From a bacterium D16-34 (GTDB taxonomy: Bacteria > Actinomycetota > Coriobacteriia > Coriobacteriales > Eggerthellaceae), in NCBI GenBank assembly GCA_003612515.1, contig RAZB01000004.1, positions 124,001 to 188,000 on the forward strand: 64,000 nucleotides of DNA, read 5' to 3'. A model generated the notes under the pieces. It worked only from the letters and a program-made list of their open reading frames with translations. It made no database searches and was not told the origin of the DNA. Within the stretch, counting starts at the first letter, position 1. The number at the start of each line of letters is the position of its first letter. Below, piece by piece: positions 57,289 through 64,000 of the stretch. The translations under genes were made by a program, and so were the position numbers.

Positions 57289-59229
57289 ATGCCGGCTGCA
57301 AAGTCGCGTTATATTCCGGCGCTTGACGGGCTGCGTGCGCTTGCGGTGCTTGCGGTTATCGTTTACCACATGGGCATGCCATGGGCCACAGGCGGTCTTT
57401 TGGGTGTAACGGTGTTTTTCGTGCTGTCGGGCTATTTGATCACCAGCCTTTTGCTGATCGAATGGGACAACACGAAGACCATCAACCTCCCCCAATTCTG
57501 GCTTCGTCGTATCAGGCGTCTATTTCCTGCCATCATATTTCTCGTTTTAGGTGCAGCGGCGCTCTGCACCATCTTCGATCATTCTCTTTTAACCAAACTG
57601 CGCGAAGATATGTGGGCAGCACTTTTGTGGGTGACTAACTGGTGGTATATCTTCCATGACGTCTCCTACTTCGACGCGCTTGGTGCGCCCTCTCCTTTGA
57701 CGCATTTCTGGTCGCTTGCCATTGAAGAGCAGTTTTATCTGATTTGGCCAGTCGTTTTATTTGCCGCCCACAAGTTTGGCGTCAAGCGCTCTATCATGTG
57801 CAATACCACGTTAGTAGTAGCACTTTTGTCCGCGCTTGAAATGGCGCTTCTATTCGATCCGACCGCAGATCCTTCGCGTGTTTACTACGGCACCGACACG
57901 CGTGCGTTTTCGCTTCTCATTGGCGCATGGCTTGCTTTTGTGTGGCCTTCACACATGCTCGGAGCACAAAAAAGTGTGCAAATTGCACCCACCGTGCGAC
58001 GCGCGCTTGACGGAGTTGGCTTAGTTTCTCTTGTCATTTTGATTATCATGATCGCTGAAGTTGACGGCTTTTCGCCATTTCTTTATCGCGGTGGGCTGCT
58101 CATTGCTTCGGTGTTGACCGCCATCATCATTGCAGTCATGGTGCATCCCGCAAGCCTGGTAGGCAAAATTGCTGGTGTGGCACCGCTTGTGTGGATCGGC
58201 AAACGATCTTACGCAATGTATCTGTGGCACTACCCGCTGTTGCTTCTCATGAACCCGCGTTCCACCATTGCTGAAACCCCCTGGTGGATGTATTTCATTC
58301 AAATGGCTGTTATCTTTTTGGCGGCTGCCATTTCATATTCATTGGTTGAAAATCCATTTCGACATGGTGCTTTGGGCAAGTTTATCCGCGCTTGGCGCTC
58401 TGGTGAAATCGATTGGCCCGATTGGCTGCGACTGCATGGACTTCCCTGTGGCATTGGTGCAGTTATTGCCGCGATAGCCATTGGTGGACTCATTTTCGTG
58501 CCCTCGACATCAGCTATCGAAGGAGCCGACCTTTTAAAAAGCGAAGAGGCTCAAGTGGTTGGATTGCCTCCCGAAGATGCAGAAGATGCGCCTAAGCTGG
58601 ACATCCTTCTCATAGGTGACTCGGTTTCGGTTCGTACCATTCCCTATTTCCAGGAGAAATTCCCCTTTGGCGCCATTGATGCTGCAGTAAACCGCCAACT
58701 CTATGTTGGAACCGAAGTATATAGCGCGTATGCTGCTCAAGACATCGTAGGAGATGTCGTAGTGTTTGCCTTGGGCACTAATGGTGTTGCCACTGATGAT
58801 CAAATTGACGAGCTCATGGCAGCAACCGGCTCTGACCGCCAAGTGTTCTTTGTCAACACGCGCAGCCCGCAAACCTGGGTGGGAGAAACAAACTCTGCTA
58901 TGGAGCGTGCGCTTGAGCGCTATCCTAATCTCCATCTCATTGACTGGTACAGCTATAGCGCTGGCAGAGATGATCTGTTCGATGGCGATGGAACCCATCT
59001 TAACGAGGAAGGTGCAGCGGAATATATTCAGCTTATCTACGATGCCGTATCGTCCTACCTCCCCGTCCATGATGCCGATGACGAAGCTGCACATCTCAAA
59101 AGCGGCTGGGAGCTTGCCATGGATCGCACCGAACCTTTCTTTAAGGATGAAGCTCGTCTAAACGCTGGAGTCATCATAGATGGCATGCAGTATTGCATCA
59201 ATGCTGACGATACCGACGGTGTCGAATAA
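57289..59229 (+). CDS. OatA-like acyltransferase (membrane acyltransferase-3 plus SGNH domain)
   Basis: 646 residues. The N-terminal acyltransferase-3 domain (about 1-370) has about ten membrane helices, beginning RYIPALDGLRALAVLAVIVYHMG with the conserved His, then GVTVFFVLSGYLIT, WLRRIRRLFPA, HFWSLAIEEQFYLIWPV, KRSYAMYLWHYPLLLL and SLVENPFR. The extracytoplasmic SGNH domain (about 435-600) has ILLIGDSVSVR (Ser), VVFALGTNG (Asn/Gly block III) and LFDGDGTHLNEEG (Asp-His). This is the OatA architecture for O-acetylating peptidoglycan. The actual acceptor could also be another wall glycan. Confidence 0.92.
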   Translation: MPAAKSRYIPALDGLRALAVLAVIVYHMGMPWATGGLLGVTVFFVLSGYLITSLLLIEWDNTKTINLPQFWLRRIRRLFPAIIFLVLGAAALCTIFDHSLLTKLREDMWAALLWVTNWWYIFHDVSYFDALGAPSPLTHFWSLAIEEQFYLIWPVVLFAAHKFGVKRSIMCNTTLVVALLSALEMALLFDPTADPSRVYYGTDTRAFSLLIGAWLAFVWPSHMLGAQKSVQIAPTVRRALDGVGLVSLVILIIMIAEVDGFSPFLYRGGLLIASVLTAIIIAVMVHPASLVGKIAGVAPLVWIGKRSYAMYLWHYPLLLLMNPRSTIAETPWWMYFIQMAVIFLAAAISYSLVENPFRHGALGKFIRAWRSGEIDWPDWLRLHGLPCGIGAVIAAIAIGGLIFVPSTSAIEGADLLKSEEAQVVGLPPEDAEDAPKLDILLIGDSVSVRTIPYFQEKFPFGAIDAAVNRQLYVGTEVYSAYAAQDIVGDVVVFALGTNGVATDDQIDELMAATGSDRQVFFVNTRSPQTWVGETNSAMERALERYPNLHLIDWYSYSAGRDDLFDGDGTHLNEEGAAEYIQLIYDAVSSYLPVHDADDEAAHLKSGWELAMDRTEPFFKDEARLNAGVIIDGMQYCINADDTDGVE

Positions 59230-59850
59230 AAGAATAAGGGTTTCGCATAAACAATGTTTCGATAGCTTCTTGTGCCTTATATTAATTGCTACCGTTTTCA
59301 TTGAAGCGATAGCGGTCAATCTTAGATATTAGTTCTTACTTACCAAAACTTAGGCTTTGGTAAGTAAGCTTTGGTAAATATGCGCCTACGATGTGTGTGA
59401 ACTGCTCATGAAACCTATCAACGCCAGCAGGTTTCGATCCGTTGGTTTTTTCTGACGTAACAATTGGTTCTTCCAAAATACAACTAGCAAAACGATATGC
59501 CAAGCCAAGAGGGCTACCCCGACACCCCCTACTGCATGCCCAATTCACACCAAATTTGCTCTAATCAGATTCACCGCAATAGAAACTTTTCGTTGATCCA
59601 ACGATTTTTTGTACATATTCGGCACAAATAGCCATTGGCTATGACCTGGGGTTTTGTTTTATATCCCCAGGTCATAGGCGCGAAGTTTCATGGCAGTTTG
59701 CATCGAATATGTGCACGCAAACCCGCCTAATCGGGCTTCGGGGTCGACATTAGGGGTCGAAATTAGGGATCGAAATTCGGAGTCGGGCTTAAGGCTGGCT
59801 TGAGGATTGAAGATCGGGTTAAAGATCAACCGGATCGAACAAACCTCAAA
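59230..59850. other. Convergent intergenic region with two perfect hairpins and a 13-bp tandem repeat
   Basis: There is no credible gene. It contains a perfect 13-bp inverted repeat with an 8-nt loop (59335-59347 and 59356-59368), a second perfect 13-bp inverted repeat with a 13-nt loop (59639-59651 and 59665-59677), and four to five 13-bp GGGGTCGAAATTA-like tandem units (about 59727-59791). Neither hairpin has a T-run. Two short minus-strand frames lack ribosome-binding sites. Confidence 0.8.
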
Positions 59851-59880
59851 AAAATGAGCCACCTAAAGGTGACTCATTTT
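59851..59880 (-). terminator. Intrinsic terminator of rpsA
   Basis: AAAATGAG-x-CACC pairs with GGTG-x-CTCATTTT around TAAA, 22 bp after the rpsA stop. The T-run is inside and after the stem. Confidence 0.85.
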
Positions 59881-59902
59881 TGAATCTTAATGTAGATAAC
59901 TA

Positions 59903-61189
59903 CTATTCTGCGTCAGCAACCTCAGCAGCAGCCTCTTCTACAACTTCCTCTACGGCATCTTCAGCAGCAGCTTCAACGACGTCCTCGGCAACTGCCTCTG
60001 CAGCAGCTTCCTCTTCCTTCTTGTCAGCCTTCTTCTTAGAAGCCTTCTCTTCAGGAACGATTGAGTCGTCAATCTCGATCTCATAACCAAGATCAGCAGC
60101 AGCTGCCTTCATTGACAGCGAGATGCGACGGCGCTCAGGGTTGATCTCCATAACCTTCACCTTGACATCGTCGCCAGGCTTTACAACCTGAGCCGGGGTG
60201 TCAATGTGACGTGCAGCCATCTCAGAGATGTGTACGAGACCCTCAATAGAGTCACCCAACTCGATAAAGGCACCAAACGGAACGATCTTGGTAACTTTGC
60301 CGTCGGCAATTGAACCAACCGGATAGCTATCAACAAGCTTCACCCACGGATCTTCGGTGGTCTGCTTGAGACCCAAAGAGATGCGCTCGCGGTTCAGATC
60401 AACGTCAAGAACCTCAACCTCAACCTCGTCGCCAACCTTAACAACCTCAGACGGGTGATTTACATGGTTCCAAGAAAGCTCAGAAATGTGAACCAGACCG
60501 TCAATGCCGCCAAGATCAACAAATGCACCGAAGTCTACGATTGAAGAAACAACGCCCTTCAAGCGCATGCCCTTCGTAAGCTTAGCGAGGATCTCAGCGC
60601 GCTCGTTCTTGCGGCCTTCCTCAAGCAGCACACGGCGAGAAAGAACAACGTTGTTGCGGTTGCGATCCATCTCGATAACACGAGCCTCAATCTCGGTGCC
60701 GAGATACATGTCGAGATCCTTCACGCGACGAAGGTCAACGAGAGATGCCGGCAAGAAGCCGCGCAGGCCGATGTCAAGAATCAAGCCACCCTTGACAACC
60801 TCAATAACCTCACCGGTAACGATCTCGCCAGCCTTGAACTTCTCTTCAACGCTGATCCAAGCACGTTCGTACTCAGCACGTTTCTTGGAAAGGATAAGAC
60901 GACCGTCTTTGTCTTCCTTGGTCAAAACGAGTGCCTCAATAGCATCACCCAAGCTTACGATGTCTGACGGGTCAGCATCTTTGCGGATGGAAAGCTCGCG
61001 AGCAGGAATAACGCCTTCGCTCTTGAATCCAATGTCAACAAGCACCTCATCGTGCTCGATCTTGACGACGGTACCATCTACCAGATCACCCTCGTCAAAC
61101 TCGGTCAGCGTGCCGTCAATCATCTGATTCATCTCATCATCTGAAATGTCCTCAAAATCAATAACGGACGTGTTTTTGATGTCGGTCAA
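59903..61189 (-). CDS. rpsA: 30S ribosomal protein S1
   Basis: 428 residues from a TTG start, supported by AAAGGGG at good spacing. Four S1 RNA-binding domains are visible: about 34-103 (GDLVDGTVVKIEHDEVLVDIG), 120-186 (GEIVTGEVIEVVKGGLILDI), 207-275 (GMRLKGVVSSIVDFGAFVDLG, IDGLVHISELSWNHV) and 292-360 (GSIADGKVTKIVPFGAFIEL). A lysine-rich stretch and a long Glu/Ala tail end the protein. S1 unfolds mRNA for initiation. Four domains are usual for actinobacterial S1, against six in E. coli. Confidence 0.96.
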   Translation of the reverse strand: MTDIKNTSVIDFEDISDDEMNQMIDGTLTEFDEGDLVDGTVVKIEHDEVLVDIGFKSEGVIPARELSIRKDADPSDIVSLGDAIEALVLTKEDKDGRLILSKKRAEYERAWISVEEKFKAGEIVTGEVIEVVKGGLILDIGLRGFLPASLVDLRRVKDLDMYLGTEIEARVIEMDRNRNNVVLSRRVLLEEGRKNERAEILAKLTKGMRLKGVVSSIVDFGAFVDLGGIDGLVHISELSWNHVNHPSEVVKVGDEVEVEVLDVDLNRERISLGLKQTTEDPWVKLVDSYPVGSIADGKVTKIVPFGAFIELGDSIEGLVHISEMAARHIDTPAQVVKPGDDVKVKVMEINPERRRISLSMKAAAADLGYEIEIDDSIVPEEKASKKKADKKEEEAAAEAVAEDVVEAAAEDAVEEVVEEAAAEVADAE

Positions 61190-61461
61190 AACGGACCCCT
61201 TTCAAAACTCGGGGACCCCATCTCATGGTTGCTTGCGACTATTACCATGTTCGCTTGCAGAAGCGCGAGCTTATGCGTACGTGCAACAAACATGTCTCGG
61301 GGGCCAATAAAATTTCTCTGCCTATAAGACTTTCCTATAAGCCTTCGTAGTTTAACACAGAAGCTTTGTAAACATTCCCAAATTTATACAGTGCGCACAA
61401 GAAATATGAGCAGCAAAAGCCGTTTGACTCATTGCAACCCTCAAAACCATCAGGCGCCATT
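61190..61461. other. Leader of rpsA / region downstream of glnB
   Basis: No gene, terminator or RNA family was recognised. It holds the rpsA 5' leader and the glnB 3' flank. Confidence 0.5.
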
Positions 61462-61800
61462 TTATACAGCAGACTCACCGGTTTCGCCCGTTCGAATACG
61501 AATAACTTGTTCAACAGGAGCAATGAAAATCTTTCCGTCTCCCACCTCGCCAGTACGAGCGGTATCAGCAATAAGCTCAGCAATCTCAGATGCGCGATCA
61601 TCTTCTACCACCAACTCGAATTTCACCTTGGGAATCATATTGAGAAGCACCTCAGTGCCGCGATAATATTCCTTCCAACCATGCTGATTTCCGCACCCTT
61701 GCACCTGAGAGACGGTCATGCCAGAAACATCGTGAGCAAACAGCATCTCTTTAATAGGCTCCATTTTTTCGGGTCGAACAATAGCAGTAACTCGTTTCAT
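61462..61800 (-). CDS. glnK: P-II nitrogen regulatory protein (GlnB/GlnK)
   Basis: 112 residues from the ATG at 61800, with AAAGGA upstream; the frame extends slightly further 5'. MKRVTAIVRPEKMEPIKEML starts the first beta-alpha unit. The T-loop ends in KEYYRGTEVL with the Tyr modified in many P-II proteins, and GDGKIFIAPVEQVIRIRTGE is the C-terminal ATP/ADP-binding signature. It lies 68 bp downstream of amtB, the usual GlnK pairing: GlnK plugs AmtB when nitrogen is sufficient. Confidence 0.95.
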   Translation of the reverse strand: MKRVTAIVRPEKMEPIKEMLFAHDVSGMTVSQVQGCGNQHGWKEYYRGTEVLLNMIPKVKFELVVEDDRASEIAELIADTARTGEVGDGKIFIAPVEQVIRIRTGETGESAV

Positions 61801-61868
61801 CTTGCTTCCTTTCAGCAAAAAGTTCTAACTTCACTTTCCGAAAACGACATTCACACGCGTCATATTTC

Positions 61869-63140
61869 CTAGTCAAGACCCACAAATGCCGGGTACGCGC
61901 TCTCTCCATGAGCCGACACATCAAGACCTTGCGCCTCTTCGGCATCACTCACGCGCAAGCTACCCTTAAAGCACGCGGTAATAATCAAACCAATAATCAC
62001 GTCGAAAATTGCAACAAAAACAATGGTGACAACAATGCCCAAAATCTGACTTCCTAATAGCGAAAAATCACCCGTATAGAGCAAGCCGCCAACGCCAGTC
62101 CAAGACAGCTCAGGCACACAAAATACTCCTGTTAAAACGCCGCCAACAATACCGCCCACCGTATGGCAACCAAATGCATCTAAAGCGTCATCGTAGGCAA
62201 ACTTCCTCTTGCAATAAGAGATGGCGAAATAACAGCACGGCGTCACCAAAAAGCCCATAACTATTGCAGCCCACGGCTCGACAAAACCCGCAGCAGGCGT
62301 GATAGCAACCAAGCCCGCAATCAGCCCCGTTGCAGCACCCACAAGCGTTGCCTTCCCTGCCACAATTCGCTCAACAAGCATCCAACACAAAAGTCCAGAA
62401 GCAGATGCCGCCACCGTATTAAGCAACGCCAAAGCCGCGATACCGTCCGCAGCAAACTCCGATCCTGCATTAAATCCAAACCATCCAAACCACAGCAACG
62501 TTGCACCAAGGGCGACAAAAGGCACGTTATGAGGCCTGTAATTCATCATGCCAAATCCCTTACGCTTTCCCATCATGATGCACAGGATAAGACCAGTGAG
62601 ACCAGAGGAAATATGCACAACGTCGCCGCCAGCAAAATCAAGCGCGCCGATAACCTCACCAATAAGGCTGCCCTCGCCTCCCCATACCATATGTGCAAGT
62701 GGAGCATAGACAACTAACACCCAAGGAACCATAAAGGCAACCATTGCACCAAACTTCATACGCCCAGCTACCGCGCCGGTAATAATTGCGGTGGTAATCA
62801 TGGCGAAGGCCATCTGAAATCCAATATTGATAATTGACGGATAAACCTCTCCATCAGCGGCTTGCGCTTCAGTAAGCAAGTCAGAAATTACATTCATGCA
62901 GCCGATCTGATCAAATCCGCCAAAAAACGCGAGGGTACCATCACCGCCATACGCAAAAGACCAACCTGCGACCACCCAAGACACGCCAACTACACCAATA
63001 ACAACAAACACCATAATCATGGTGTTGAGAACATTCTTTCTGCGAGTCAAACCACCGTAGAAAAATGCTAAACCAGGCGTCATGAGCAGCACAAGCATAG
63101 TGCAAACCAACATAAACGCCGTCGAACCAGAGTCATACAT
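61869..63140 (-). CDS. amtB: Ammonium transporter
   Basis: 423 residues from the ATG at 63140 with AAAGGA upstream. Eleven membrane helices are expected. Family motifs: TPGLAFFYGGLTRRKNVLNTMIM, FAMITTAIITGAVAGRMKF, GGDVVHISSGLTGLI (first pore His), LLWFGWFGFNAGSEFAADG, and DDALDAFGCHTVGGIVGGVLTG (second pore His). Together these form the ammonia channel of Amt proteins. It is followed by glnK. A terminator-like hairpin lies 30 nt before the start codon. Confidence 0.96.
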   Translation of the reverse strand: MYDSGSTAFMLVCTMLVLLMTPGLAFFYGGLTRRKNVLNTMIMVFVVIGVVGVSWVVAGWSFAYGGDGTLAFFGGFDQIGCMNVISDLLTEAQAADGEVYPSIINIGFQMAFAMITTAIITGAVAGRMKFGAMVAFMVPWVLVVYAPLAHMVWGGEGSLIGEVIGALDFAGGDVVHISSGLTGLILCIMMGKRKGFGMMNYRPHNVPFVALGATLLWFGWFGFNAGSEFAADGIAALALLNTVAASASGLLCWMLVERIVAGKATLVGAATGLIAGLVAITPAAGFVEPWAAIVMGFLVTPCCYFAISYCKRKFAYDDALDAFGCHTVGGIVGGVLTGVFCVPELSWTGVGGLLYTGDFSLLGSQILGIVVTIVFVAIFDVIIGLIITACFKGSLRVSDAEEAQGLDVSAHGESAYPAFVGLD

Positions 63141-63170
63141 GATGCTTCCTTTCGTCACAGGCTTCTGTTT

Positions 63171-63194
63171 GAAAAAGCACCGATGCGCTTTTTC
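63171..63194 (-). promoter_or_regulatory. Terminator-like hairpin in the amtB leader
   Basis: Perfect 8-bp arms GAAAAAGC/GCTTTTTC flank an 8-nt loop, with the T-run inside the second arm on the minus strand. It may be an attenuator or the terminator of the EAL gene. Further upstream (63266-63284) is an imperfect palindrome, TGTAAAACGACTTTTAACA, of nitrogen-regulator type. Confidence 0.4.
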
Positions 63195-63390
63195 GTGAAT
63201 GAGTACAAAAGCATCATGCCACGTGCGAAAATGGCTACGAGAAAAGGAGGTCGTAATTAACGTGTTGTAAAACGACTTTTAACATCCATGACGTTTTGTT
63301 TTTACGTGTCCGAAATAATATGAGTTATCTGCTTTGCGATACAGCGTACAGCGCACTTATAATGGGATGCGCGCCGGATACGCCTAAGCG

Positions 63391-64000
63391 TTAACTTTGC
63401 GCAAACTCAGTACCGAAAAGCATACGCTCAAACTCAGATACTGGCACGGGTGCAGAAACCAAAAATCCCTGGATAGTATCGCAGCCCACATCCTCTAAAA
63501 ACTTGCGCTGGCCAGCGGTTTCCACGCCCTCGGCAACAGTGCGCATATTCAGACGACGAGCAAGATCAATGACGGTTGCCACGACATCAGCTTCGCGACC
63601 TGTCTCCACATACGAGCCGCCAAAAAATGCTTTATCCAGCTTTAATACATCAACCTCAAGATCCCTCAGCATATTAATTGACGAATGACCGCGCCCAAAA
63701 TGGTCTATTGAGCAGGCGTAACCAGCACGATGAATGCGATCTATGAGGTCGATAAATGCTATAGGGTTTTCAAAAGCCAGCGTTTCTGACAGCTCAAACT
63801 CAATATAGAAAGATGAGACGCCATACATATCGCGAATTTCGTTAAACGCCTGAGGGAAATCCGGATCCAACAGGTGTTGTCGCGACAAATTCACCGACAG
63901 CACAACCGGATTCACCCCAGCAACTGTCCACGAATGCAGCAACGCGCAGACCTGCTCAAATACAAAAAGATCCAAATCCACAATGAAGCCGTTTTTCTCA
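63391..64000 (-). CDS. EAL-domain protein, C-terminal part (cut by window edge)
   Basis: The visible 202 codons are the C-terminal two-thirds of an EAL domain (c-di-GMP phosphodiesterase family). They start EKNGFIVDLDLFVFEQVC at the edge, then VVLSVNLSRQHLLDPDF (the N of the metal site), FELSETLAFENP, SIDHFGRGHSSINMLRDLEVDVLKLDKAFF, VAEGVETAGQRKFLEDVGCDTIQGFLVSAPVPVSEF. The usual DDFG is DHFG here, so one of the acidic residues of loop 6 is replaced, and catalytic activity is uncertain. N-terminal domains (often GGDEF) lie outside the window. Confidence 0.9.
   Translation of the reverse strand, partial: EKNGFIVDLDLFVFEQVCALLHSWTVAGVNPVVLSVNLSRQHLLDPDFPQAFNEIRDMYGVSSFYIEFELSETLAFENPIAFIDLIDRIHRAGYACSIDHFGRGHSSINMLRDLEVDVLKLDKAFFGGSYVETGREADVVATVIDLARRLNMRTVAEGVETAGQRKFLEDVGCDTIQGFLVSAPVPVSEFERMLFGTEFAQS

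Noticed and set aside
59336-59548. 70-residue minus-strand frame
   Set aside because: No ribosome-binding site, no family resemblance, and it begins inside sequence dominated by inverted repeats.
59659-59862. 67-residue minus-strand frame over the 13-bp tandem repeats
   Set aside because: Its composition simply reflects the tandem repeat; no start signal.

Overview
The window looks like a chromosomal segment of a Coriobacteriia actinobacterium (Eggerthellaceae-like, perhaps close to Cryptobacterium). This is inferred from roughly 50% GC, actinobacterial-type RpoB/RpoC, secreted CAP-domain proteins with YG cell-wall-binding repeats, a class B sortase and an IS1249-type transposase. Species was not tested. 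Nearly everything is on the minus strand. The exceptions are ppx-ppk1, one YeiH-like membrane protein and an OatA-like acyltransferase.

Layout. 1-3.5 kb: U32 peptidase (cut by the window edge), lysS with an extra C-terminal tRNA-binding domain, greA, tatA and tRNA-Pro(CGG). 3.7-8 kb: a tight operon of two MprF-flippase-like membrane proteins around an ATP-grasp enzyme, followed by a hotdog thioesterase. 8-15 kb: two paralogous secreted CAP/YG-repeat proteins. One is split from a C-terminal LRR domain by a single-base change in a 7-A run. A decayed IS1249-type element lies between the paralogs. 15-26.7 kb: a purine block with a stand-alone AICAR transformylase and an archaeal-type IMP cyclohydrolase behind a ZTP riboswitch, then an orphan xdhC, purN and purM. 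A 6.3-kb sortase-type surface protein gene, interrupted by an in-frame amber codon, sits inside this block.

26.8-33.5 kb: class B sortase, a 34-residue membrane peptide, and a polyphosphate locus (polyphosphate:AMP phosphotransferase divergent from ppx-ppk1). 33.6-43.6 kb: glmM, hisE and rpoBC. RpoC ends in a domain that aligns with the DNA-binding C-terminal domain of the alpha subunit. 43.7-51.6 kb: DUF4097 protein with a membrane-tethered XRE regulator, NYN RNase/rlmB, a TRIC-type channel, a hybrid histidine kinase and a lipoprotein prolyl isomerase. 51.9-64 kb: uvrB under a LexA box, a YeiH-like protein, mnmA-coaE, oatA-like, rpsA, glnB/amtB and a partial EAL protein.

The most unusual items are the RpoC alpha-CTD-like domain, the ATP-grasp/flippase operon, the ZTP-riboswitch-controlled split purine enzymes, the LysRS fusion and the two broken surface-protein genes. 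All functional statements are homology judgements made by reading the sequence. No database search was run.
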